The notes below the pieces were generated by a model. It ran no database searches. It was not told where the DNA came from and was given only the letters and a program-made list of their open reading frames with translations. A stretch of DNA of 64,000 nucleotides, taken from the NCBI GenBank assembly GCA_014156375.1, contig RQJH01000005.1, forward strand, positions 124,001 to 188,000, given 5' to 3'. The position numbers and the translations under genes are program-made. Below, piece after piece: positions 1 through 8,205 of this stretch. How positions within the stretch are numbered: position 1 is the stretch's first letter; each line of letters opens with the position of its first letter. Source of the DNA: Enterobacteriaceae bacterium 89. Its GTDB lineage: Bacteria > Pseudomonadota > Gammaproteobacteria > Enterobacterales > Enterobacteriaceae.

Positions 1-455
1 CGCCTTTTGCTTTGAAACGTCAGGTGCTGGAACAGATGCTAAGCTGGCAGTTCCGCCAGGCGCTGGCAGACGGTGAGCTGGAGTTCCTCGAAGGCCGCTG
101 GTTGAGTATTGAAGTGCGTGATATTGGTCTGCGCTGGTTTACCTCGGTTGAGAACGATCGTCTGATCGTCAGCAATAATGCTGAAGCCGATGTCAGTTTT
201 AGCGCCAACGCCAGCGATCTGCTGATGATCGCCGCACGTAAACAGGATCCCGATACGCTCTTCTTCCAGCGCCGTCTGGTCATTGAAGGCGACACGGAAC
301 TGGGGCTGTACGTTAAAAATCTGATGGACGCCATTGAGCTTGAGCAGATGCCGAAAGCGCTGCGCATAATGCTGCTGCAGCTGGCGGACTTTGTCGAGGC
401 GGGACTGCAGACTCCGCCGCAAACCAGACAGACATCGGTAGGTGAGCCATGCTGA
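1..455 (+). CDS. ubiT: Ubiquinone biosynthesis accessory factor UbiT (YhbT), 5'-truncated by window edge
   Basis: An SCP2 sterol-carrier-like domain protein that, in E. coli, supports oxygen-independent ubiquinone synthesis with UbiU and UbiV, probably by handling lipophilic intermediates. The frame is already open at the left edge (it reads PFALKRQ from base 3), matching the interior of YhbT, so roughly the first 25 residues lie outside the window. The conserved core RKQDPDTLFFQRRL and the C-terminal TSVGEPC are present. The stop overlaps the yhbS start in ATGCTGA, which suggests translational coupling. Identity is recalled from family sequence; the start cannot be judged. Confidence 0.93.
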   Translation, partial: PFALKRQVLEQMLSWQFRQALADGELEFLEGRWLSIEVRDIGLRWFTSVENDRLIVSNNAEADVSFSANASDLLMIAARKQDPDTLFFQRRLVIEGDTELGLYVKNLMDAIELEQMPKALRIMLLQLADFVEAGLQTPPQTRQTSVGEPC

Positions 456-952
456 TTCGAGTTGAAATTGGGATTGATGCACCGGGGATAGACGCCCTGC
501 TGCGTCGCGAATTTGAAGGCAGCGGCGAAGCGGATTTGGTGCATTCCCTGCGGGAAGATGGACTGATCACGCTGGGCCTGGTGGCCACGGACGACGAAGG
601 GCAGGTTGTTGGCTATGTGGCCTTCAGCCCGGTCAGCGTTGAAGGTGAAGAGCTGCAGTGGGTCGGCATGGCGCCGCTGGCTGTGGCAAAAGAGTATCAG
701 GGCCAGGGTATTGGCCGTCAGCTGGTGTATGAAGGGCTGGACTCGCTGAATGAGTTTGGTTATGCCGCTGTCGTCACGCTCGGCGATCCGGTGCTCTACG
801 GTAAGCTGGGCTTTGAACCGGCAGCGCGTTTCGACTTACGCTGCCGCTGGCCGGGAACGGAAGCCGCATTCCAGGTCCGCCCGCTGGCCGATGATGCGCT
901 GAATGGCGTGCATGGCCTCGTTGAGTACTGCGACCACTTCAATCGTTTCTGA
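449..952 (+). CDS. yhbS: GNAT-family N-acetyltransferase YhbS
   Basis: 167 aa, the usual length of YhbS. A single GNAT fold with the acetyl-CoA pyrophosphate-binding motif [12 protein letters not shown] in the middle of the protein and a [10 protein letters not shown] segment typical of the family C-terminus. The natural substrate is unknown to me. The ATG overlaps the ubiT stop, so it is probably co-transcribed with ubiT. Its 3' end overlaps the convergent yhbQ by 14 bp. Confidence 0.92.
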   Translation: MLIRVEIGIDAPGIDALLRREFEGSGEADLVHSLREDGLITLGLVATDDEGQVVGYVAFSPVSVEGEELQWVGMAPLAVAKEYQGQGIGRQLVYEGLDSLNEFGYAAVVTLGDPVLYGKLGFEPAARFDLRCRWPGTEAAFQVRPLADDALNGVHGLVEYCDHFNRF

Positions 953-1223
953 GGCGTTCAAGCAGCGCTTCAAACGCCATCTCACCGCTGACGAGGCGCT
1001 CTTTCTGAGGCTTCGTCAGCTGCTTAATCCGGAATTCCACACGCAAAGCCAGTGAGTGTTCGCCAACCTCATGGCTAAAAGCCAGCGCCAGTTCTCCCTT
1101 TCCTCGCAGCGCCTTTGCGCCTTTGCCACACTGATGTTGAGCAAAGCGACGCATCACGTCTTTGGTGATGCCGGTATAAAGGCGATTATCCGCGGTGCGA
1201 ATCAAATAGACGAACCAGCACAC
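939..1223 (-). CDS. yhbQ: GIY-YIG nuclease-fold protein YhbQ (UPF0213)
   Basis: 94 aa single-domain GIY-YIG protein. Residues 3-25 ([20 protein letters not shown]) hold the family Y-Y pair, and K-A-L-R-G-K-G-E follows. E. coli YhbQ has been linked to processing of damaged DNA, but a cellular role is not settled. A GTG start is chosen because an AGGAGCAGGA ribosome-binding site lies just upstream and an in-frame TAA precedes it. Divergent from yhbP and convergent with yhbS. Confidence 0.9.
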   Translation of the reverse strand: MCWFVYLIRTADNRLYTGITKDVMRRFAQHQCGKGAKALRGKGELALAFSHEVGEHSLALRVEFRIKQLTKPQKERLVSGEMAFEALLERLRND

Positions 1224-1275
1224 GTTCCTGCTCCTGTGTTAAGGTGAGCGCACCATAGCACGCGGGAGAGAAAAA

Positions 1276-1704
1276 ATGGAGTCACTGACGACCATCAGCC
1301 GATGGCTTGAAAAACAGCACGTTGTCAGCTGGAGTGTGGCCAAGGACGGCGAGCTGTGGGCCGCCAGCGCGTTTTACCTCTTCGACCGGGAAAGCGTCTC
1401 GTTTTATCTCCTCAGTGAAGAAAAGACCCGCCATGCTCAAATGAGTGGCAGGAGCGCGCCCGTTGCCGGAACGGTCAACGGCCAGCCCAAAACCGTGGCT
1501 CTGATCCGCGGGGTTCAGTTCCGTGGTGAAATTCGCCTGCTCGAGGGCGAAGAAAGCGCGACGGTACGTGAACGCTACAACCGCCGCTTTCCTGTCGCAA
1601 GAATGATGCCTGCGCCCGTCTGGCAAATCCGCATTGATGAACTGAAATTCACCGACAATACTTTGGGTTTTGGTAAAAAATTCCACTGGTTACGGCAGGG
1701 ATAA
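1276..1704 (+). CDS. yhbP: UPF0306 protein YhbP, split-barrel fold
   Basis: 142 aa, close to the 147 aa of E. coli YhbP. The family resembles FMN-binding split-barrel (pyridoxamine 5'-phosphate oxidase-like) proteins; ligand and reaction are unknown. The sequence shows the conserved blocks [27 protein letters not shown] and [22 protein letters not shown] tract precedes the ATG. yraR begins 3 bp after the stop, so the two genes are probably one transcript. E. coli K-12 has yhbO nearby, and no such gene is present here. Confidence 0.9.
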   Translation: MESLTTISRWLEKQHVVSWSVAKDGELWAASAFYLFDRESVSFYLLSEEKTRHAQMSGRSAPVAGTVNGQPKTVALIRGVQFRGEIRLLEGEESATVRERYNRRFPVARMMPAPVWQIRIDELKFTDNTLGFGKKFHWLRQG

Positions 1705-1707
1705 ACC

Positions 1708-2358
1708 ATGGCAACAGTACTGATCACCGGAGCGACCGGGTTAGTGGGCGGACACTTACTTCGTCTTTTGACCCAGGAACCACGCATCACCCGGATTATA
1801 GCTGCCACCCGACGACCGCTTCAGGATCCGCCGATAGATGTCATCAATCCCTGCGATCCGCAGCTGACCGATGCGCTGGCAATGGTTAATGAACCCGTTG
1901 ATAAAGTGTTCTGTTGCCTGGGGACAACCCGTCGTGAAGCGGGCAGTAAAGAAGCCTTTATCCACGCGGATTACACGCTGGTGGTGGATACCGCTCTGGC
2001 AGGACTCAGGCTGGGAGCGAAGCAGATGCTGGTGGTCAGTGCGATGGGAGCAAACGCGCAATCGCCTTTTTTCTACAACCGCGTGAAAGGGCAAATGGAA
2101 GAAGCGCTGATTGCGCAGAACTGGCCGTCGTTGACCATTGCCCGCCCATCTATGCTGATCGGCGAACGCCATGTTCGGCGGACGAATGAATCTATGCTGG
2201 CGCCGCTATTCAGCCTTCTGCCAGGCAACTGGAAAGCCATTGAAGCGCGGGACGTGGCGAAAGCGCTGCTGCATGAAGCGTTTTCAGAAGGGAATGAGGG
2301 CGTAACTATTCTGTCATCGGCAACGTTACGAGAGATAGCGGCCCGGAGCCAGATGTAA
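1708..2358 (+). CDS. yraR: Atypical SDR-family NAD(P)-binding oxidoreductase YraR
   Basis: 216 aa. The N-terminal Rossmann nucleotide-binding motif is clear ([14 protein letters not shown], residues 6-19), followed by [16 protein letters not shown] and a Y-x3-K active-site-like pair in [12 protein letters not shown]. This is the NmrA/atypical short-chain dehydrogenase class, and its substrate is unknown. It follows yhbP by 3 bp and ends at an intrinsic terminator. The E. coli neighbours yraQ and yhbO are missing around it. Confidence 0.9.
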   Translation: MATVLITGATGLVGGHLLRLLTQEPRITRIIAATRRPLQDPPIDVINPCDPQLTDALAMVNEPVDKVFCCLGTTRREAGSKEAFIHADYTLVVDTALAGLRLGAKQMLVVSAMGANAQSPFFYNRVKGQMEEALIAQNWPSLTIARPSMLIGERHVRRTNESMLAPLFSLLPGNWKAIEARDVAKALLHEAFSEGNEGVTILSSATLREIAARSQM

Positions 2359-2360
2359 GA

Positions 2361-2387
2361 AAGCCCGATTGAAATCGGGCCTTTTTG
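2361..2387 (+). terminator. Intrinsic terminator of yhbP-yraR
   Basis: GC-rich stem GCCCGATT / ATCGGGC with a three-base loop, followed by CTTTTTG, starting two bases after the yraR stop codon. Confidence 0.85.
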
Positions 2388-2460
2388 CCGGATGTGCTAC
2401 GCTTATCCAGCCTACAGTTCACGTTTTTCGTAAGCCGGATAAGGCGAAGCCGCATCCGGC
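2387..2460. repeat. REP/BIME palindromic element
   Basis: Two inverted REP units (GCCGGATGTGCTACGCTTATC and GCCGGATAAGGCGAAGCCGC..CCGGC) separated by a short spacer, in the convergent gap between yraR and dolP. This is the typical enterobacterial extragenic palindrome arrangement. Confidence 0.88.
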
Positions 2461-2470
2461 GCTCAACTGC

Positions 2471-3046
2471 TTAGTTGATGTAAGTAAACGCCGTAGTGAC
2501 GTGCTTCACGCCGCTGACGCGGCTGGCGATATCCGCAGCGGCTTTACCTTCACGCGCGGTCAGTGAGCCCATCAGGAACACTTCGGCATTTTCGGTAGTG
2601 ACTTTCACCGCAGAAGATTTCACCTGATCGCTGCCCAACAGCTGGGAACGAACTTTAGTGGTGATCCAGGTATCCGAAGAGGCGGTTCCCAGGCCAATCG
2701 GCTGGCCCTGGCGGATTTCGTTAAACACCTCGGTGGTACCATCCACACCCATGGCAATCTGCTTGGCACGGGAAGCTAAATCGGTCGACGGTGACTGGCC
2801 GGTCAGCAGGACTTTGCCCTGCCACGCCATCACGTTGACGCGGGCTTCTTTCTTCAGTTGTTCATCTTTATTCAGGGCGCTGTTGACGCGCAGTTCCAGC
2901 GTGCTGTCATCCACCTGAGTCCCCACGGTGCGCGGGTCGGTGGCGGCTTTAGTGCCTACCGCAGCGGTTCCTACAACGGCCGCTGCGACACATCCCTGAA
3001 GCAGCAGTGCAGAAATAAGGACTGCGAGGGGCGAGAATGCCTTCAT
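2471..3046 (-). CDS. dolP: Outer-membrane BON-domain lipoprotein DolP (YraP)
   Basis: 191 aa lipoprotein. The signal peptide ends in the lipobox LLQGC with the acylated Cys at residue 19, then come two BON domains (about residues 45-115 and 123-190) ending in VSGVKHVTTAFTYIN. In E. coli DolP binds anionic phospholipids, localises to division sites and supports outer-membrane integrity. It follows diaA by 9 bp in the lpoA-yraN-diaA-dolP unit. E. coli yraP has its own sigma-E promoter; I could not identify one here with confidence. Confidence 0.95.
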   Translation of the reverse strand: MKAFSPLAVLISALLLQGCVAAAVVGTAAVGTKAATDPRTVGTQVDDSTLELRVNSALNKDEQLKKEARVNVMAWQGKVLLTGQSPSTDLASRAKQIAMGVDGTTEVFNEIRQGQPIGLGTASSDTWITTKVRSQLLGSDQVKSSAVKVTTENAEVFLMGSLTAREGKAAADIASRVSGVKHVTTAFTYIN

Positions 3047-3055
3047 GTGTACTCC

Positions 3056-3646
3056 TTAATCGTCCTGGTGTGGGAAGAGCGTATTATCAATCAGATCGCA
3101 CAGACAGTTGACCGTCAGCATGTGCATCTCCTGGATGCGCGAGCCACGGTGCGAGGGGATACGGATTTCCACATCCTGTGGCCCTAACAGGCCAGCCAGC
3201 TCCCCACCGTCGTAGCCGGTCAGCGCAACGATGGTCATGTCACGCGTCACGGCGGCTTCAACGGCCTTCACGATGTCACGGCTGTTTCCTTTGGTGGAAA
3301 TCGCCAGCAGCACGTCACCGGCATGGCCGAGTGCACGTACCTGTTTTGCATAGACTTCATCGTGAAGACGATCGTTAGCAATCGCGGTTAAGACCACATT
3401 ATCGGTATTAAGTGCAATCGCAGGTAAACCAGGGCGCTCTGTTTCGAAGCGATTGATCATGCAGGCAGCAAAATGCTGTGCATTGGCGGCAGAGGTGCCA
3501 TTGCCACAACAGAGGATTTTGTTGCCGTTAAGAAGGGATTGCACCAGCGTCATTGCGGCCCGGGAAATGGCGTCCGGAAGCGCTTCGGCTGCTGCGATTT
3601 GAGTCTGAATGCTTTCCGTAAAGCAGGCTTTAATTCTGTCGAGCAC
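3056..3646 (-). CDS. diaA: DnaA initiator-associating protein DiaA (SIS domain)
   Basis: 196 aa, one SIS (phosphosugar-isomerase-like) domain. The family forms a homotetramer that binds several DnaA molecules and promotes timely initiation at oriC. The conserved [22 protein letters not shown] region (about residues 47-68) and C-terminal [11 protein letters not shown] are present. I place the start at GTG 3646: an AAGGGA ribosome-binding site sits correctly upstream and the length equals E. coli DiaA. An in-frame ATG seven codons earlier lacks a good site. Confidence 0.93.
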   Translation of the reverse strand: MLDRIKACFTESIQTQIAAAEALPDAISRAAMTLVQSLLNGNKILCCGNGTSAANAQHFAACMINRFETERPGLPAIALNTDNVVLTAIANDRLHDEVYAKQVRALGHAGDVLLAISTKGNSRDIVKAVEAAVTRDMTIVALTGYDGGELAGLLGPQDVEIRIPSHRGSRIQEMHMLTVNCLCDLIDNTLFPHQDD

Positions 3647-3672
3647 GGTGTCCCTTAATTCTTTCAATGAGG

Positions 3673-4062
3673 CTATGCGCCAAAAGCGTTTTTAAACCAT
3701 TCGAGATGATTTCCGGTGAAGGCTACCACATCGAACCGGCAATCCGTAATTTCAAAACTCCCATTGTGGCGGGCAAGCCACAAGCGGGCGGTCTGTAATA
3801 ATTTCGTTTGTTTGCTGCGTGTCACACTGGAAGCCGCGCCGCCGTAGCCTCCGGAGGTCCGAAAGCGCACTTCAACAAACACGGTGGTGGCTCCGTCCTT
3901 CATGATGAGGTCAATTTCGCCGCCGCGCTCGCGGGCGTTAGCGGCGATAAAACGCAGTCCTTTGCCTTCCAGCCAGCGGCGCGCGGTTAATTCCCACGCG
4001 TCGCCGGTCTGTTTACTGTTTAGTTTGCTGCTACCACCTGTCCCTGCTGGTATTTGAGCCAT
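3673..4062 (-). CDS. yraN: UPF0102 endonuclease-fold protein YraN
   Basis: 129 aa. Contains the PD-(D/E)xK-like core [12 protein letters not shown]...[10 protein letters not shown], the signature of UPF0102, whose role is not established. The ATG at 4062 has an AGGAAG site eight bases upstream. An earlier in-frame ATG would extend it by eight residues that the family lacks. The chosen start lies inside the 3' end of lpoA (43 bp overlap), so translation is likely coupled. Confidence 0.9.
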   Translation of the reverse strand: MAQIPAGTGGSSKLNSKQTGDAWELTARRWLEGKGLRFIAANARERGGEIDLIMKDGATTVFVEVRFRTSGGYGGAASSVTRSKQTKLLQTARLWLARHNGSFEITDCRFDVVAFTGNHLEWFKNAFGA

Positions 4063-6212
4063 GACAACTTCCTGTTGATCACACAATCCTGAGTCGCCGT
4101 CAGATCGCCGGTGTTGCCGTTGAGCTCAAAGCCCGGCACCTGACGCATCTGCGAGAAGTGATTCGCCAGCGCCCAGGCATCGACGCCCATGGCATACAGA
4201 CGAGCCAGTGAATAGTCATTATGCACCGCTCCCAGAGCCTGCTGCATCAGCGCCGGGTTGCTGCCTGCCAGCATCGGGATTTCGCTGTACTGCAATCCGT
4301 CCATTTCCAGACGGAAATCCGGGCCTGCGGTGCCCTGCGCGCTGCGGGAGCTGGCGTACAGGGTTGCGCCACTCTGGCTGCCGTTGCGCATGGCGATCAT
4401 CGGCTTGATATAGGCGATTTCATCCGGTGTGGCGACAATATACGCCGCATCCACTTTGCCACCGCTGCTGATTTGCGCATCGCTTGGTGGTGCCGGGATA
4501 GTCAGGCCACCAATGGTGACGCCCTGCTGCTGTGGCAGGCTGGCGCTGACCGGACTGCCGCTCAGAGCGATACCACCGCCGCCATTCACGCTGCCGCGCA
4601 GCTCATTCAGAGAACCAAACTTCTGCTGCAGAACGACACCGCCGCCCAGCTTCTGCCACTCCTGAGCAAACGCGTTAGCCACGCGGTCACCCAGCGCGCT
4701 GCGTGGGATTAGCAGCAGAGGAGCCTGCTTGCCCTGATCGTGGATATGACGCGCCGCATCGCGGGCTTCATCTTCCGGAGAGAGCGCGAAATAGCAGATA
4801 TTAGCGCGGTTATCGACAGTTTCAGGCTGATTCAGCGCCAGCACGTTGAGGCTGGTGTTGCTCTTAATCACGGAATCAACGTCGTTTTTCAGCAGTGGGC
4901 CGACGACCAGAGAAGCGCCGTCCTGCTGAACCTGATTGAGGATCTGATCCAGCGGTGCGGCGGTGGTGTCGTACACTTTAATTTCTGTGGATGGATTAGC
5001 TGGCGTAGCGGCTACGGCAGGCTGGGCAACAGGCTGAACGGTGCCGTCAGAGCTGGCTGGCGCAGCTGGTGTTGCCGTATTAACAGCAGGCTGAGGCGCT
5101 GCGACAGGTGCAACGACAGGCGCTGGCTGCTGAGGCGCAGCAGCAGGTGCTGTGGTCTGTGGAGCTGCTGCCGGGGCGGTACCAGTGCCTGGTGCCTGTA
5201 CCGGCTGCGCTTTGGTGCCCACTGCTGAAGGGCTGTTGGTCAAATCGGTTACTTCAGCCTGGGAAGGGCTAACGACGGCATTATCCTGCACGTTAGCAGC
5301 CTGAGCGGATTGCTCCGGTACGGCGCTGCCGCTGACGCTACCCGCAGTGCCATTCTTCGCGGCTTCAAAGCCCTGCTGGATAGTGCGTCCAAACACCGCC
5401 GCCTGGCCGTTTAACGGCAGCAGAAGGGCGATTTTCGCCGTAGAGGCTGGTTTGAAATTCTGCACGTTGGTGAGCTGGGTTGGCAGCATCGTCGCGCCAG
5501 GGTTCTGCGGATAGCGGGTTTTCCAGTCCTGGATCCCGGCTTTCATCATGTCCGGATCGTTGCGGTTGTCGAACCACACGCGCTGAAGATCCAGCCAGCC
5601 CTGCAGCACGTTTTCATCGGCGTTGATCACCAGCGCATTGGCCTGATCTTTGGTCATCGAAGAGAGCGCCTGCCAGGTGGCATCGATATTCTTTTGCTTA
5701 TCCTGCGGGGAACTCAGCAGCGGCTGCTGAGCAATCAGCGCACGCAGCAACGGCAGGGAAGGTTTACCCTGCTGCGAGACAATCACGTCCTGCCAGAAGC
5801 GAGGCTGCTGATTGCCCTCAAGGCTGCCCGGATCGATCTTCGCCAGCAGCGCCTGCGCACCGGCAAAATCTTTCTGCGAAAGCTTAATTTCGACCGCCAG
5901 CAGAGACTGCTCCTGACGCTGAGCGGCATTCAGATCCTGCGGCAGCTGGCCGTAGAGTTCCAGCGCCTGCTGGTTCTTGCCCTCTTTCAGCAGTGCACGA
6001 ATGGCGAGTAATTGCCAGTTGGTCTTGCTATCATCTGAACTTTGCTGCATCTGCTGCAGGTAGTAACCAGAATCTGCCTGCGCACTGCCTTCAAGATGCG
6101 TGGTGCTTTGGTCAGCGCTTTGCTGGGTGCCACAGCCGGCGAAAAGAAACGCGGCCAGCACTACAGGCAGACAGCGCGCGGCTTTAGAACGAAGAAATGT
6201 TGACGGTACCAT
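4020..6212 (-). CDS. lpoA: Outer-membrane lipoprotein LpoA, activator of PBP1A
   Basis: 730 aa lipoprotein; the lipobox LFAGC puts the acylated Cys at residue 27. The N-terminal TPR-like helical domain (about 45-250) and the C-terminal periplasmic-binding-protein-like domain match LpoA, which reaches through the peptidoglycan to stimulate the transpeptidase of PBP1A. The MVPSTF start is chosen by homology; an upstream ATG adds 24 unrelated residues. Residues about 288-408 form an Ala/Pro/Gln-rich low-complexity insert, which largely explains why the protein is longer than the E. coli one (678 aa). Divergent from rsmI, with a 63 bp shared promoter gap. Confidence 0.96.
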   Translation of the reverse strand: MVPSTFLRSKAARCLPVVLAAFLFAGCGTQQSADQSTTHLEGSAQADSGYYLQQMQQSSDDSKTNWQLLAIRALLKEGKNQQALELYGQLPQDLNAAQRQEQSLLAVEIKLSQKDFAGAQALLAKIDPGSLEGNQQPRFWQDVIVSQQGKPSLPLLRALIAQQPLLSSPQDKQKNIDATWQALSSMTKDQANALVINADENVLQGWLDLQRVWFDNRNDPDMMKAGIQDWKTRYPQNPGATMLPTQLTNVQNFKPASTAKIALLLPLNGQAAVFGRTIQQGFEAAKNGTAGSVSGSAVPEQSAQAANVQDNAVVSPSQAEVTDLTNSPSAVGTKAQPVQAPGTGTAPAAAPQTTAPAAAPQQPAPVVAPVAAPQPAVNTATPAAPASSDGTVQPVAQPAVAATPANPSTEIKVYDTTAAPLDQILNQVQQDGASLVVGPLLKNDVDSVIKSNTSLNVLALNQPETVDNRANICYFALSPEDEARDAARHIHDQGKQAPLLLIPRSALGDRVANAFAQEWQKLGGGVVLQQKFGSLNELRGSVNGGGGIALSGSPVSASLPQQQGVTIGGLTIPAPPSDAQISSGGKVDAAYIVATPDEIAYIKPMIAMRNGSQSGATLYASSRSAQGTAGPDFRLEMDGLQYSEIPMLAGSNPALMQQALGAVHNDYSLARLYAMGVDAWALANHFSQMRQVPGFELNGNTGDLTATQDCVINRKLSWLKYQQGQVVAAN

Positions 6213-6275
6213 AAGTATCCAGTGATATTTTTTTTGCTCAATGCTCAATATTAAATCGGCAATACGGACTAAACA

Positions 6276-7136
6276 ATGAAACAACGCGAATCAGCGGACA
6301 ATTCTCAGGGTAAACTTTTTATCGTACCCACTCCTATCGGCAATCTTGGCGACATCACGCAGCGCGCGCTGGATGTGCTCAAGGCTGTCGATCTGATTGC
6401 CGCTGAGGACACCCGTCATACCGGTTTACTGTTACAGCACTTCGCGATCAGCGCCCGCATGTTTGCGCTGCACGACCACAACGAGCAGCAGAAAGCAGAA
6501 ACGCTGGTGGCGAAGCTGAAAGAAGGGCAGAACATTGCCCTGGTCTCTGACGCCGGCACGCCGCTGATCAACGATCCTGGCTATCATCTGGTGCGTACCT
6601 GCCGTGAAGCGGGCATTCAGGTTGTTCCGCTTCCTGGGCCTTGTGCGGCCATAGCAGCACTGAGTGCCGCGGGGCTGCCGTCCGATAAGTTCTGCTATGA
6701 AGGTTTTCTGCCTGCGAAATCCAAAGGCCGCCGCGATGCGCTGCGCGCGCTGGAAAACGAACCTCGCACGCTTATCTTCTACGAATCTACTCATCGTTTG
6801 CTGGAAAGCCTGGAAGATATCACCGCCGTATTGGGCGAATCCCGCTACGTGGTGCTGGCCCGTGAAATCACCAAAACATGGGAAACCATCACCGGCGCGC
6901 CCGTAGGAGAACTACTGGCGTGGGTGAAAGAGGATGAAAACCGCCGTAAGGGCGAAATGGTGCTGATCATCGAGGGCCATAAGGCGCAGGAAGATGAGCT
7001 CCCGGCTGAAGCGCTGCGTACTCTGGCACTGTTGCAGGCCGAACTGCCGCTGAAGAAAGCCGCTGCGCTGGCCGCCGAAATTCACGGCGTGAAAAAGAAT
7101 GCGCTTTATAAGTATGCTCTGGAGCAGCAGGGTTAA
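6276..7136 (+). CDS. rsmI: 16S rRNA (cytidine1402-2'-O)-methyltransferase RsmI
   Basis: 286 aa, the family length. It uses S-adenosylmethionine to 2'-O-methylate C1402 of 16S rRNA in the ribosomal P site. It shows the tetrapyrrole-methylase-type fold motifs: [16 protein letters not shown] near the N-terminus, [18 protein letters not shown], and [15 protein letters not shown]. The C-terminal [22 protein letters not shown] helical segment is intact. Divergent from lpoA, and 5 bp upstream of the accessory Fic gene. Confidence 0.96.
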   Translation: MKQRESADNSQGKLFIVPTPIGNLGDITQRALDVLKAVDLIAAEDTRHTGLLLQHFAISARMFALHDHNEQQKAETLVAKLKEGQNIALVSDAGTPLINDPGYHLVRTCREAGIQVVPLPGPCAAIAALSAAGLPSDKFCYEGFLPAKSKGRRDALRALENEPRTLIFYESTHRLLESLEDITAVLGESRYVVLAREITKTWETITGAPVGELLAWVKEDENRRKGEMVLIIEGHKAQEDELPAEALRTLALLQAELPLKKAAALAAEIHGVKKNALYKYALEQQG

Positions 7137-7141
7137 AGACA

Positions 7142-8152
7142 ATGAGCCGATATCAGCCGCCTTTTTCTATCACGCCAGCCATCCTTAATCTTGTGATTGA
7201 GGTCGGCGAGCTGTTAGGTCATTGGGCGGCTACATCAGGCTACTCTTCCCCTTTGCTTCGCAAAGAGAATCGTATTCGAACTATCCAGGCCTCCCTGGCC
7301 ATTGAACACAACAGCCTGAGCACTGAACAAGTGACGGCCATTATGGAAGGGAAGCGGGTCCTGGCTCCGGCAAAAGATATTCAGGAAGTCAGAAACGCCA
7401 TTCTGGCCTATGAAGCGCTTCCCGGCTGGAAAAGTCATTCTCTGAATGATTTGTTAAAGGGCCATTCTCTGTTGATGAGGGGGCTGGTGGATAATCCTGG
7501 CGTGCTGCGTAGCGGCGATGTTGGTGTTTATCGGGGAACAAAACTCGTCCACATGGCACCTCCGGCCTCCCAGGTTTCGCGGCTGATGAACGAGCTGTTG
7601 GCGTGGCGAAGTGAAACCGATCTTCACCCTCTGGTTGCCAGTTCTGTTTTTCATTACGAGTTTGAATTTATTCATCCTTTTACCGATGGTAATGGAAGAA
7701 TGGGCCGCTTGTGGCAGACGTTGATACTGAGCGAATGGCGAGCGGAATTGGCCTGGCTGCCGGTCGAAACGCTTATTCATCATCAGCAGGAAAGTTATTA
7801 CCAGGTTTTAGGCGCATGCGACAGAGTCAGCGATTGCACAGCCTTTGTGGAATTTATCCTGAAGAATATCGTGGCTGCTTTGCAGGAAAACATTCAGAGT
7901 CGTTCTGCTGCTGGCAACGTGTCGGAAGAAATGTCGGGAGAAGTGTCGGAACAAATCGCATTTTATCTGACGAAAACTGAGTCGCTAATCCGCAAGCTTC
8001 TGCAACAAAATGCCAGCCTGACGGCTAACGAACTGGCGGCAGAACTTGAAATGTCACCCCGTACGGTCGAACGGCACCTGAAAAAGTTACAGGAAAAAAA
8101 AGCCATCTGTCGTATTGGCGCGACAAAAAATGGCCACTGGCAGGTTTTGTAA
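7142..8152 (+). CDS. Fic-family protein with C-terminal winged helix
   Basis: 336 aa. The Fic active-site motif HPFTDGNGRMGRLW (residues 178-191) is complete: catalytic His178, plus the acidic residue and GNG anion-binding loop used for AMP or other nucleotide transfer. An N-terminal S-x3-E stretch (SLAIEHN, residues 51-57) resembles the class II inhibitory helix, with Glu55 as candidate inhibitory residue, although His replaces the usual Gly/Asn after it. Residues about 270-336 form a winged-helix DNA-binding domain (NASLTANELAAELEMSPRTVERHLKKL). It starts 5 bp after rsmI and is not in that position in E. coli K-12. Targets unknown. Confidence 0.88.
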   Translation: MSRYQPPFSITPAILNLVIEVGELLGHWAATSGYSSPLLRKENRIRTIQASLAIEHNSLSTEQVTAIMEGKRVLAPAKDIQEVRNAILAYEALPGWKSHSLNDLLKGHSLLMRGLVDNPGVLRSGDVGVYRGTKLVHMAPPASQVSRLMNELLAWRSETDLHPLVASSVFHYEFEFIHPFTDGNGRMGRLWQTLILSEWRAELAWLPVETLIHHQQESYYQVLGACDRVSDCTAFVEFILKNIVAALQENIQSRSAAGNVSEEMSGEVSEQIAFYLTKTESLIRKLLQQNASLTANELAAELEMSPRTVERHLKKLQEKKAICRIGATKNGHWQVL

Positions 8153-8170
8153 AAGTTGAGTATCCAAATC

Positions 8171-8200
8171 ATTTTGGCCCGGCATTCAGCCGGGCCATTT
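8171..8200. terminator. Bidirectional terminator between fic and the glycosidase gene
   Basis: Nine-bp perfect stem TGGCCCGGC / GCCGGGCCA with a five-base loop, flanked by ATTT on the left and ATTT on the right, between two convergent genes. Confidence 0.75.
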
Positions 8201-8205
8201 CAGAT

